Of a DNA stretch of 64,000 bases, positions 41,847 to 49,919 are shown one piece after another. Numbering within the stretch: the first letter of the stretch is position 1; each line of letters opens with the position of its first letter. Origin of the DNA: Mesorhizobium plurifarium (lineage in GTDB: Bacteria; Pseudomonadota; Alphaproteobacteria; Rhizobiales; Rhizobiaceae); NCBI GenBank assembly GCA_000824785.1, contig CCNB01000012.1:488206-552205 (forward strand), read 5' to 3'. Both the position numbers and the translations under genes were made by a program. The notes under the pieces were generated by a model, which had not been told where the DNA came from, made no database searches, and saw only the letters and a list, made by a program, of their open reading frames with translations.

Positions 41847-42842
41847 TCATACGTTTTCTCCTTGAGTGATTGGATTGTCGCGAACGAGCGCCGGGCGCGT
41901 GCCCGGAGCCCTCCCCTTGGTGGTAACGGCCCGATCGAGCACGACGAGCAGGATCAGGATCAGCCCGGACACGACCTGCTGGACGTATGCGGGTATGGAC
42001 TGGAACTCCATCGCGATGGTCAGCGAGCCGATCGTCAGCACGCCGCCCAGCGTGCCGAGCGCGGATCCCCTGCCGCCTTCGAGGCGGGTTCCGCCGACGA
42101 CGACGGCGGCAATGACGGCAACCGTCAGTTCCGAGCCGAAGACGGGCGAGCCGGTGTTGGTGACGAGACTCTGGAGGACACCGGCAACGCCGGCCAGCGT
42201 ACCGGCGAAGACGAAGCCGAGAAAGACGATGCGGTCCGAGGCGATGCCGCTTTCCTTGGCGGCTGCCGGATTGGAGCCGACGGCGAAGAGGTTGCGGCCC
42301 GGGATGGTGCGCGTCAGCCAGACATGCAGCAGCACGATCAGCACGATGAACAGCGCGCTGCGGATGGTGAATATCTCGAGATAGGTCTTGGCCAGCGCCA
42401 GCGACAGCATGATGTCGGTGCCGGTCACCGGCTGGCTGTTGGTGATCCAGTGCGCGAGCGAGCGGAAGATCAGCATCGTGGCCAGCGTCAGCACCAGCGA
42501 ATTGACCTTCAGTCCGACGACCAGGGCGCCATTGATCGCGCCGGCGACGGCGCCGACGAGGATGCCGACGACCGCCGCGGGCAGGATGCCGATCTCGCGC
42601 TGCAGGATGACCGAGACGATGCCGGCCAGCGCGAACACCGCACCGCCGGAGAGATCGATCTGACCGGCGATCAAAAGCACGGTCAGGCCGATGGCGATCA
42701 GGCCGATGGTCGCGGCCCTGTCGAGGCCGAGGCCCAGCGTCGACGGCGCCAGATAGCCAGGCACGACCAGCGCCGAGACGACAAGCGTCAGACCGAGGAT
42801 GATGAGGACGCGATATTGCGAGGCAAGGACCAGGAGGCGCAT
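41847..42842 (-). CDS. Sugar ABC transporter permease (RbsC type), third system
   Basis: 331 residues from ATG 42842, which overlaps the previous stop (TGATG at 42840-42844); GTG 42845 is in frame. Conserved GQIDLSGGAVFALAGIVSVI and VVVGGTRLEGGRGSALGTLGG mark the BPD_transp_2 family. Fourteen nt precede the binding-protein start. Confidence 0.92.
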   Translation of the reverse strand: MRLLVLASQYRVLIILGLTLVVSALVVPGYLAPSTLGLGLDRAATIGLIAIGLTVLLIAGQIDLSGGAVFALAGIVSVILQREIGILPAAVVGILVGAVAGAINGALVVGLKVNSLVLTLATMLIFRSLAHWITNSQPVTGTDIMLSLALAKTYLEIFTIRSALFIVLIVLLHVWLTRTIPGRNLFAVGSNPAAAKESGIASDRIVFLGFVFAGTLAGVAGVLQSLVTNTGSPVFGSELTVAVIAAVVVGGTRLEGGRGSALGTLGGVLTIGSLTIAMEFQSIPAYVQQVVSGLILILLVVLDRAVTTKGRAPGTRPALVRDNPITQGENV

Positions 42843-43840
42843 CACGCCACTCCCCGCTTGCGCAGCGCGGCGTCCATGCCGACGGCGCCGACGATCAGGA
42901 TGCCCAGCACGAAGCCCTGGACCGGCGTGCGCACCCCTTGCAGCACCATGACGTTGGTCAGGAGTTGCACGAAGACGAGGCCGGCGACGGCCCTCGGCAC
43001 CGAGCCGAAGCCGCCAATGATCGAGACGCCGCCGACGACGACCGCGGTGATGGCGCTGAATTCGTAGCCGGAGCCGATCAGCGGCCGTGCGCTCTGCAGC
43101 GTCAGCCCGAGCAGGCCGCCGCTGATGCCGGACGCGAGCGCGGTGATCACGAAGGCTCCGGCCTTGACGGCCTTGACCGGGACCGCGCTGGCTTCGGCCG
43201 CGCTGTAATTACCGCCGGTCGCCAATGTCCAGCGTCCCCAGAAGGACCTGGACAGCACGAAATGGCCGATGAGCGCGATGGCCAGGAAGATCAGCACCAC
43301 GACCGGGATGCCGAGCAACCGGCCCTTGGCGAATTCGGCCGAGGCCGTGTTCGAGCCGTAGACGATGACGCCGCCGACGGCCGCCTGGACAATGCCGAGG
43401 CCTATGGTCCCGACGCCAAGCGTGGCGATGATCGGATTGATGCCGACATAGCCGACGAGAACGCCGTTGAGCAGGCCGATCAGCCCGGCAAGCGCAACCG
43501 CCAGGGCGAAGGCGGGCACGGGACCGATCAGCGGCTGCAGCCCCAGCGAGAGGATCGCGCCGCAGGCGATGGTTGCGGGCACCGAAAGGTCCGCGAGGCC
43601 GCCGACCACCAGCACGAAGGTCATGCCGACCACGACGATGCCGACGATCGACATCGAGGTCAGCACGTTGAGAAGATTGCCGGCTGTGAAGAAGGCCGGG
43701 CTGGCGAACGAGCCGTAGAGGACGACGGCGAGGATGGCCAGCACAAGACCTGCCTTCGACAGCATATCGACGAGCCTGCTGCCGCGCGTAAAACGGTCGT
43801 TGCGGTTCACGCCGCTGATCTCCATGGCCGCGTCCGTCAC
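42842..43840 (-). CDS. Sugar ABC transporter permease (RbsC type), third system
   Basis: 332 residues from GTG 43840, which overlaps the ATPase stop as GTGA; ATG 43825 is an alternative. The frame extends to 44107 only as an overlap artefact. Hydrophobic spans, GLADLSVPATIACGAILSL (where the usual GGIDLSVG loop sits) and VVVGGVSIIGGFGSVPRA are visible. Partner of the next permease. Confidence 0.9.
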   Translation of the reverse strand: MTDAAMEISGVNRNDRFTRGSRLVDMLSKAGLVLAILAVVLYGSFASPAFFTAGNLLNVLTSMSIVGIVVVGMTFVLVVGGLADLSVPATIACGAILSLGLQPLIGPVPAFALAVALAGLIGLLNGVLVGYVGINPIIATLGVGTIGLGIVQAAVGGVIVYGSNTASAEFAKGRLLGIPVVVLIFLAIALIGHFVLSRSFWGRWTLATGGNYSAAEASAVPVKAVKAGAFVITALASGISGGLLGLTLQSARPLIGSGYEFSAITAVVVGGVSIIGGFGSVPRAVAGLVFVQLLTNVMVLQGVRTPVQGFVLGILIVGAVGMDAALRKRGVA

Positions 43841-45339
43841 GCCGCTTCCTCGCCGGTCGCAAGCGCCATGATGCGTTCCTCGCTGAGCTCGGCGCGGGTC
43901 AGCGGCGCCGATGCGCGGCCGTCGCGCATCACCACCACGCGATCGCACACGCCGAGGATCTCGGGCAGTTCCGACGAGATCATCACCACCGCCATGCCGT
44001 CGGCGACGAGTTGGCCGATGATGTGATGTATCTCCGCCTTGGCGCCGACATCGACGCCGCGCGTCGGCTCGTCGAGGATCAGCACGGCGGGTTTCGCCGC
44101 CAGCCACTTGGCGATGACCGCCTTCTGCTGGTTGCCGCCCGAAAGCAGGTTGATGCGCCGCTCGCCATCCGGCGGCGAGATGGAGAACTGCTTGACGTAA
44201 ATGGCCGACAGCGAGCGGTCGGCACTGCGCCTGATGCGCCCGAAGCTGGTCAGGCGGCGCAGGATAGGCAGGCTTATGTTCTCGCGCACCGACATGCCGG
44301 GCACGATGCCGTCGCCCTTGCGGTCCTCCGGGACGTAGGCGATGCCGGCGCGCACCGCCTCGGATGGCGAGTTGATGACGACCTTGCGGCCATTGACGCT
44401 GACGCTGCCCTCGACCAGCCGCGACAGGCCGAAGACGGCGCGCGCGACTTCGGTGCGGCCGGCGCCGACGAGGCCAGTTAGCCCAAGGATCTCGCCGGCC
44501 CGCACATCGAAGCTGACATCGCGGAAGCTCGCGCCGTCGCCGATGCGCTCGACGCGCAGCACCGACGCGCCGATCTCGGCCGGGCTCTTGGGGAAGACAT
44601 TGCTCACCTCGCGGCCGACCATCAGCCTGATCATCTCGGCCGCGGTGATCCCCTCGATTGGCCGCGTCTCGATCATCGAGCCTTCGCGCAGCACGGTGAC
44701 CTCGTCGGCGATCTCGAGCACTTCCTTCAGCCGGTGGCTGATGTAGATGATGGCGATGCCTTCGCCGCGCATCTTGCGCAGAATGCGGAAGAGCGCCGCC
44801 GTCTCGTGCTCGCTGAGCGACGATGTCGGCTCATCGAGGACGATGATGCGGGGCTGGGCGGCATAGGCCTTGGCGATCTCGACCAGCTGCTGCTGGCTGA
44901 TCGAGAGGTTCCCCAGCCGCTCGCGCGGATTGATCGCGGCGCCCAGTTCCTTGAGGACGGCCGCGGCCTTCCTGATCATCTCGCCCTTGCGCAGCCAGGT
45001 CCATTTGCCGGGCATGCGGCCGAGATAGACATTCTCGGCGACGGTCAGGTCGGGGACCAGATTGATCTCCTGATGGACCATGCGGATGCCGAGCGCCTGC
45101 GCATCCGCCGGCTTGCGCATGCGCACCTCATTGCCGCCGACCTTGATCGTGCCGCTGGTCGGCGCGTAGGAACCATTGAGCACTTTCATGAGGGTCGACT
45201 TGCCGGCGCCGTTCTCGCCGACGACCGCGTGGACGGTGCCGAATTTCACGGCGAAATTGACGTTCGAGAGCGCCTTCACGCCCGGAAACGTCTTGCTGAT
45301 GCCCCGCATGTCCAGGGCACAATCCGCCACGACAGTCAT
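43837..45339 (-). CDS. Sugar ABC transporter ATP-binding protein (RbsA/MglA type), third system
   Basis: 500 residues from ATG 45339, with GGGAGGA 11 nt upstream; the frame stays open to 45393. NBD1: GENGAGKSTLMKV, LSISQQQLVEIAKAY, IIVLDEPTSSLSEHE. NBD2: GLVGAGRTEVAR, LSGGNQQKAVIAKWL, LILDEPTRGVDVGAK. First gene of the 45339-40897 operon. A CTAATATAAC box lies 180 nt upstream. Confidence 0.93.
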   Translation of the reverse strand: MTVVADCALDMRGISKTFPGVKALSNVNFAVKFGTVHAVVGENGAGKSTLMKVLNGSYAPTSGTIKVGGNEVRMRKPADAQALGIRMVHQEINLVPDLTVAENVYLGRMPGKWTWLRKGEMIRKAAAVLKELGAAINPRERLGNLSISQQQLVEIAKAYAAQPRIIVLDEPTSSLSEHETAALFRILRKMRGEGIAIIYISHRLKEVLEIADEVTVLREGSMIETRPIEGITAAEMIRLMVGREVSNVFPKSPAEIGASVLRVERIGDGASFRDVSFDVRAGEILGLTGLVGAGRTEVARAVFGLSRLVEGSVSVNGRKVVINSPSEAVRAGIAYVPEDRKGDGIVPGMSVRENISLPILRRLTSFGRIRRSADRSLSAIYVKQFSISPPDGERRINLLSGGNQQKAVIAKWLAAKPAVLILDEPTRGVDVGAKAEIHHIIGQLVADGMAVVMISSELPEILGVCDRVVVMRDGRASAPLTRAELSEERIMALATGEEAA

Positions 45340-45518
45340 TTCTGGCTTGGTCCTCCCTGGCAAGCGGCCCGGCGCTCCCCGGCGCGGGTTCATCGGTCAC
45401 ATCAAGCGCATGGCCGGCCCCTCAAACCGACCACGAAAGCCTTCGCGAAAACCACGCTTGAGGCCCCCGAAACGCTTCCGCCGCGACGTCGATAATCGCG
45501 ACGGCCGGCACTATTGCA

Positions 45519-45528
45519 CTAATATAAC
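45519..45528 (+). promoter_or_regulatory. Repeated box 1 (CTAATATAAC), candidate GntR/FCD operator
   Basis: The 301-nt divergent region 45340-45640 contains two such boxes and no gene. This one lies nearer the ABC operon. The context ACTAATATAACAGT is partly dyad-symmetric. The same box occurs at 45608 and, inverted, at 46830. Confidence 0.5.
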
Positions 45529-45607
45529 AGTTCTGGCAAGCTGGTTTTCAGAGGCTTTCGACAAGGGAGGCGATCGGTTTGCGCATGCGTGCATTCCGGT
45601 TGGCATT

Positions 45608-45617
45608 CTAATATAAT
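45608..45617 (+). promoter_or_regulatory. Repeated box 2 (CTAATATAAT), candidate autoregulatory site
   Basis: Identical 10-mer to the inverted box at 46830-46839, 23 nt before the GntR start codon. Position suggests the regulator controls itself. Confidence 0.5.
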
Positions 45618-45640
45618 TCATCCGTTGGCGTGGACGAGCG

Positions 45641-46327
45641 ATGGGATTTTTCATGGATCTGGACCCTTCGACCCTCAATCGGGCCCTGCCGCTGCGCGAC
45701 CAGATCTACAACAAGGTCCGCAACCTGATCGTCGTCGGGCGACTGAAGCCCGGCGAGATCATCAACGAGGTGGCGATTGCCGAGGCGCTCGGCGTATCGC
45801 GCACGCCGGTGCGCGAGGCGGTCAAGCGCATCAGCGACGAAGGGCTGGTCAAGATCCTGGCGCAGAGCGGCACCTATGTGGCGCCGATCAGCCGCGCCGA
45901 TCTCGAGGAAGCCTATGTCATCCGACGGGCGCTGGAGATGGAAAGCGCAAGACGCGCCGCGGCCAAGATGACGCCGCAAGCGGCCGAGCTCCTGGAAGAC
46001 AACATGGCCGCTCACAAGCTCGCCATTTCGCGTGGACGCTATGCCGTGGCGATCCAGCTCGACGACGTCTTCCACCGTAGCATAGCCGAGATCTGCGGTA
46101 TGCCGATGATCTGGCGTGCGGTCGACATCTCCAAGGCGCAGATGGACCGCGGCCGTTATCTGGCAATCCCCAAGCCTGGCTATGGCGAGCAGACGATCGA
46201 ACAGCACGAAGCCATCCTCGACGCCCTGAAGCGCCAAGATGCGGAAGGCGCCGCGCAGGCGATGGAGAGCCATCTGGAAACGTCCTTCCGCAACACGCTC
46301 GAAGTCGCCGCCGAGCTTCTCGACTAA
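45641..46327 (+). CDS. GntR-family regulator, FCD (FadR/VanR) type
   Basis: 228 residues. The N-terminal winged HTH reads LRDQIYNKVRNLIVVGRLKP, then NEVAIAEALGVSRTPVREAVKRISDEGLV. The all-helical FCD domain follows with metal-ligand-like Asp/His positions (QLDDVFHRSIAEIC and EQHEAILDAL). Such regulators sense sugar acids or other organic acids. It is divergent from the ABC operon and upstream of the mutarotase, so it is the likely controller of the 40.9-49.3 kb cluster. ATG 45653 is an in-frame alternative. Confidence 0.9.
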   Translation: MGFFMDLDPSTLNRALPLRDQIYNKVRNLIVVGRLKPGEIINEVAIAEALGVSRTPVREAVKRISDEGLVKILAQSGTYVAPISRADLEEAYVIRRALEMESARRAAAKMTPQAAELLEDNMAAHKLAISRGRYAVAIQLDDVFHRSIAEICGMPMIWRAVDISKAQMDRGRYLAIPKPGYGEQTIEQHEAILDALKRQDAEGAAQAMESHLETSFRNTLEVAAELLD

Positions 46328-46360
46328 CAATCCGACGCAGTCGAACCAGACGAGATCACG

Positions 46361-46690
46361 ATGAAGAGAATGGGGTTTTGCATCGGCCTGAAGGCTGAGG
46401 CGATCGAGGAATACAAGCGCGCGCATGCCGCGGTCTGGCCCGAGGTGCTCGAGGTCATCAGCCGCGCCAACATAAGGAACTACTCCATCTTCCTGCGCGA
46501 GCCGGAGAACCAGTTGTTCGCCTATTGGGAATATCACGGAGACGATTTCGCATCGGACGCCGCGCGAATGGGCGAATCGGCCGCGATGCGCAAATGGTGG
46601 GAATTCTGCGACCCGATGCAGCAGCCGTTAGCCACCCGCGCGCAAGGCGAATTGTGGGCGGCGATGGAGGAAGTCTTCCACCTGGACTGA
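46361..46690 (+). CDS. L-rhamnose mutarotase-family protein (RhaM/FucU-like)
   Basis: 109 residues, the length of RhaM. It starts MKRMGFCIGLKAEAIEEYKR and carries the family's AHAAVWPEVLEVISRANIRNY (catalytic His), LFAYWEYHGDDF and the C-terminal KWWEFCDPMQQPL. The enzyme interconverts sugar anomers and the family covers L-rhamnose and related sugars such as L-fucose. It follows the GntR gene by 33 nt. It is the best clue that the third transporter brings in a 6-deoxyhexose or similar aldose. Confidence 0.9.
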   Translation: MKRMGFCIGLKAEAIEEYKRAHAAVWPEVLEVISRANIRNYSIFLREPENQLFAYWEYHGDDFASDAARMGESAAMRKWWEFCDPMQQPLATRAQGELWAAMEEVFHLD

Positions 46691-46829
46691 GCCGCTGACG
46701 ACGGCGGCAGGGATGGGCATGGATTTGCGCGCGCAGGCGGCGATCCCGCTCTGTCGAGCCCTGCGAGGATATCCCCCAACGGCGGTTCCAACGAAACGCG
46801 ATGGGGCGTCGCTTGACCGCTGACATTCT

Positions 46830-46839
46830 ATTATATTAG
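46830..46839 (-). promoter_or_regulatory. Repeated box 3 (inverted CTAATATAAT) upstream of UxaA gene
   Basis: ATTATATTAG on the plus strand, the exact complement of the box at 45608, 61 nt before the UxaA start and 12 nt after a TTGACC. The 210-nt gap 46691-46900 holds nothing else recognisable. The site suggests a separate regulated promoter for the dehydratase-SDR pair. Confidence 0.5.
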
Positions 46840-46900
46840 TATTCCGGCTCATCAAATCTCGCGGCCGCGCCGGTGAGAATTTTCTTCAGAGTCTTGGGCA

Positions 46901-48412
46901 ATGGCACGCTTCATCAAGCTTTCGCATGCGGACAACATCCTGCTCGCGGTCGATCCATTGGCGGCCGGCGAGAAGGCGGGCGACGTGGCCGCGCGGGTCC
47001 GCATCCCGCGCGGCCACAAGATGGCCATGCGCGATATCGCGGCGGACGAGGCGATCGTGAAATACGGCCAGACCATCGGCTTCGCGCGAGGAGCGATCGC
47101 GGCCGGGGATTGGGTGCACGAGCACAATGTCTACCTGCGCGATTTCGAGCGGGATTACGGCTATGGCGCGGACGCCAGGCAAACGGCGGTCCTTCCCGAC
47201 GGCGAACGGGCGACCTTCATGGGTTATCGCAGGCCGAACGGCAAAGTCGGCACGCGCAACTACATCGCCACGCTGACCTCGGTGAACTGCTCGGCCAGCG
47301 TCGCGCGTTTCATCGCAGAGGAAGTCAACCGCTCCGGCATCCTGCGCGACTATCCCAATGTCGACGGCATCATCTCGCTCGTCCACGGCACCGGCTGCGG
47401 CATCGACACCAAGGGCCCGGCCTACGATCTTCTGAAGCGCACGCAATGGGGCTTCGCCACCAATCCCAATGTCGGCGGCGTGCTGATGGTCGGGCTCGGC
47501 TGCGAGGCCTTCCAGATCCCGCGCTGGATGCAATCCTACGGCATCGAGGAGAACACCACCTTCCGCACGATGACGATCCAGGAGACCGGCGGCACGCGCA
47601 AGACGGTCGATGCCGGGGTGAAGGCGATCGTCGAGATGCTGCCGATCGTCAACGCCGCGCGGCGCACGCCGCAACCGGCCTCCGAGCTGGTGCTGGCGCT
47701 GCAATGCGGCGGCTCGGACGGCTACTCCGGCATCAGCGCCAATCCGGCGCTCGGCGCGGCGGTGGACCTGCTCGTCGCGCAGGGCGGCACCGCCGTTCTT
47801 TCGGAGACACCCGAGATCTACGGCGCGGAACATCTCCTGACCCGCCGCGCCGAAAGCCGGGCGGTCGGCGAAAAGCTGGTCGAGCGCATCCGCTGGTGGG
47901 AGGACTACACCGCCAGGCACGACATGGAGATGAACAACAATCCCTCGCCCGGCAACAAGCTGGGGGGATTGACGACCATCCTGGAGAAGTCGCTCGGCGC
48001 ATCGGCCAAGGGCGGCACCACCAATTTGCGCGCGGTGCTGGAATATGCCGAGCCGATCAACGAGCGCGGCCTCGTCTTCATGGACACGCCCGGCTACGAT
48101 CCGGTCTCGGCCACCGGCCAGGTCGCCGGCGGCGCCAACATATTGTGCTTCACCACGGGGCGCGGCTCGGCCTTCGGCTGCAAGCCGACGCCTTCGATCA
48201 AGCTCGCCTCCAACTCGTTCATCTTCGAGCAGATGCGCGACGACATGGACATCAACTGCGGCGACATACTGGACGGCGTGACGCTGGCTGAGAAGGGCGA
48301 GGAAATCTTCGCGGAGATCCTGCGGGTGGCGTCCGGCGGGCGCACCAGGTCGGAGGCGCTTGGCTATGGCGACAACGAATTCGTGCCGTGGAGCCTCGGC
48401 GCCACCATGTAG
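46901..48412 (+). CDS. UxaA-family sugar-acid dehydratase (altronate/galactarate type)
   Basis: 503 residues. N-terminal SAF-like domain (FIKLSHADNILLAVDPLAAG), then the large UxaA domain with VNCSASVARFIAEEV, VHGTGCGIDTKG, MVGLGCEAFQIP, LQCGGSDGYSGISANPALG and the late MDTPGYDPVSATGQVAGGAN. The conserved Cys residues bind the metal or Fe-S site in this family. It dehydrates an aldonate to a 2-keto-3-deoxy acid. Whether the acid is altronate, a deoxyaldonate or another cannot be told from the sequence. Confidence 0.9.
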   Translation: MARFIKLSHADNILLAVDPLAAGEKAGDVAARVRIPRGHKMAMRDIAADEAIVKYGQTIGFARGAIAAGDWVHEHNVYLRDFERDYGYGADARQTAVLPDGERATFMGYRRPNGKVGTRNYIATLTSVNCSASVARFIAEEVNRSGILRDYPNVDGIISLVHGTGCGIDTKGPAYDLLKRTQWGFATNPNVGGVLMVGLGCEAFQIPRWMQSYGIEENTTFRTMTIQETGGTRKTVDAGVKAIVEMLPIVNAARRTPQPASELVLALQCGGSDGYSGISANPALGAAVDLLVAQGGTAVLSETPEIYGAEHLLTRRAESRAVGEKLVERIRWWEDYTARHDMEMNNNPSPGNKLGGLTTILEKSLGASAKGGTTNLRAVLEYAEPINERGLVFMDTPGYDPVSATGQVAGGANILCFTTGRGSAFGCKPTPSIKLASNSFIFEQMRDDMDINCGDILDGVTLAEKGEEIFAEILRVASGGRTRSEALGYGDNEFVPWSLGATM

Positions 48413-48507
48413 CGTCGCGATACCGGGCCGGAAGCCCGTGCGGATCACGCATTGCGGCCAATAGCCGGAATATCAGCAGGAAAATTGGACTGGAGGAAAC
48501 GCCCGAT

Positions 48508-49254
48508 ATGAACAGGATCGATCTGGACGGCCAGCACGCGGTGGTGACCGGCGGCGCCCAGGGCCTCGGCTTCGCCATGGCCAAGCGCTTTGTCGCCTCG
48601 GGCGCCACGGTCACGCTTTGGGACCTCGACGAGGCGCGCCTCGACGCCGCCCGGCAGGAGCTCGGCAAGGCCGCCACGACGCTGGTGGTCGATATCGCCG
48701 ACTGGGACGCGGTCGATGCAGCCCGCGCCAGGACCGAGGAGATCGCCGACAAGATCTCCATCGTGGTGAACTCCGCAGGCATTGCCGGCCCGGCGGCGCC
48801 GCTCGACGTCTACGACGTCGACATGTGGAAGAAGATCATCGACATCAACGTCAACGGCACCTTCCACGTCAATCGCGCCGTCGTGCCCGGCATGAAGGAG
48901 CGCAATTACGGCCGCATCGTCAACATCGCCTCCGTGGCCGGCAAGGAGGGCAATCCCAACGCCGCCGCCTATTCGGCATCGAAGGCGGCCGTCATCGGCC
49001 TGACGAAGTCGCTCGGCAAGGAGCTGGCGCAATACGACATAGCCGTGAACTGCATCTCGCCGGCAACCGCCCAGACGCGCATCCTCGACCAGCTGACGCC
49101 CGAGCATATCGAATATATGCGCTCGCGCATTCCGCGCGGCCGTCTGCTCGAAGTCGACGAAGCCGCGGCGATGGTCGCGTGGCTGGTCTCGAAGGAAAAC
49201 AGCTTCACCACCGCCTCGACATTCGACCTGTCGGGCGGGCGCACCACCTACTGA
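48508..49254 (+). CDS. Short-chain dehydrogenase/reductase, SDR-C
   Basis: 248 residues from ATG 48508, with GGAGGAAACG upstream; the frame opens earlier at 48388 without support. Classical SDR motifs VVTGGAQGLGFAMA, NSAGIAGP, NIASVAGKEG and YSASKAA are present, ending TTASTFDLSGGRTTY. Following UxaA it could oxidise the 2-keto-3-deoxy acid, as in non-phosphorylating fucose/rhamnose routes, or act earlier as the sugar dehydrogenase. The gene ends just before repeat copy 3. Confidence 0.88.
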   Translation: MNRIDLDGQHAVVTGGAQGLGFAMAKRFVASGATVTLWDLDEARLDAARQELGKAATTLVVDIADWDAVDAARARTEEIADKISIVVNSAGIAGPAAPLDVYDVDMWKKIIDINVNGTFHVNRAVVPGMKERNYGRIVNIASVAGKEGNPNAAAYSASKAAVIGLTKSLGKELAQYDIAVNCISPATAQTRILDQLTPEHIEYMRSRIPRGRLLEVDEAAAMVAWLVSKENSFTTASTFDLSGGRTTY

Positions 49255-49274
49255 GCAATCGAGGAGATTACCCC

Positions 49275-49373
49275 AGAGCATGTCACCGTTTCACGGAAAC
49301 GGTGACATGCTCTGTCTCCTTGCTTTTACGCAATTCCGGACGGAAAACCGCTCGCACTTTTCCTGGAATTGCC
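49275..49373. repeat. Two-hairpin interspersed repeat, copy 3
   Basis: Hairpin 1 at 49275-49313 has perfect 18-bp arms (AGAGCATGTCACCGTTTC) and an ACG loop. Hairpin 2 pairs GCAATTCC (49330-49337) with GGAATTGC (49365-49372) and has an inner GGAAAA/TTTTCC stem. It lies between convergent SDR-C and actR and abuts the actR stop, so it probably terminates both. Confidence 0.87.
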
Positions 49374-49919
49374 CTACTGCACCACGCGCTTCTCGAGCTT
49401 GCGCGCGAGCGTGCGCCGGTGCAGGCCGAGCCGGCGCGCGGTCTCCGAGATGTTGAAGCCGGTCTCGACCAGCGTTTCGTGGATGCGCTCCCATTCAAGG
49501 TTCTTGATCGAAGTGGGGCGGCTGGTGAGCGGCACCGAGACGTCGCCCTCGGCGCGGCCGAAGGCGGCTTCGATGTCGTCGGTGTTGGCGGGCTTGGCCA
49601 GATAGTGGCAGGCGCCGAGCTTGATCGCCTCGACCGCCGTGGCGATGCTGGCAAATCCCGTCAATACGACGATCCGCATCGACGGGTTGCGGGCGCTGAG
49701 CAGCTTGACGCATTCGAGCCCGGATCCCGCTCCGAGCTTGAGATCGACGACGGCATAGGCCGGAACAGTCTTTTCCAGCGCGACCAGCAGCGCCTCCCGG
49801 TCGTGGGAGACCACAACGTCGTAGTCGCGCTTTTCAAAGGAGCGTTTGAGCGTCCGCGCGAAGGTCACGTCGTCCTCGACGACAAACAAGGATCGATCAG
49901 ATTTCACGATCGCCTCCAT
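49374..49919 (-). CDS. actR: ActR/RegA-type response regulator
   Basis: 181 residues. Receiver domain with acidic pair in FVVEDDVTF, phosphorylated Asp 59 in AYAVVDLKLG, Thr in VLTGFAS and Lys in LAKPANT. The C-terminal Fis-type HTH reads ETGFNISETARRLGLHRRTL. The length and layout are those of RegA/PrrA/ActR. It is phosphorylated by the cognate kinase encoded immediately upstream, with a 23-nt overlap. In relatives it controls respiration, carbon and nitrogen fixation genes in response to redox state or pH. Confidence 0.93.
   Translation of the reverse strand: MEAIVKSDRSLFVVEDDVTFARTLKRSFEKRDYDVVVSHDREALLVALEKTVPAYAVVDLKLGAGSGLECVKLLSARNPSMRIVVLTGFASIATAVEAIKLGACHYLAKPANTDDIEAAFGRAEGDVSVPLTSRPTSIKNLEWERIHETLVETGFNISETARRLGLHRRTLARKLEKRVVQ

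Noticed and set aside
46886..48448. 520-codon minus-strand frame opposite the UxaA gene
   Set aside because: Plus-strand UxaA has all conserved Cys regions; the antisense product matches nothing.
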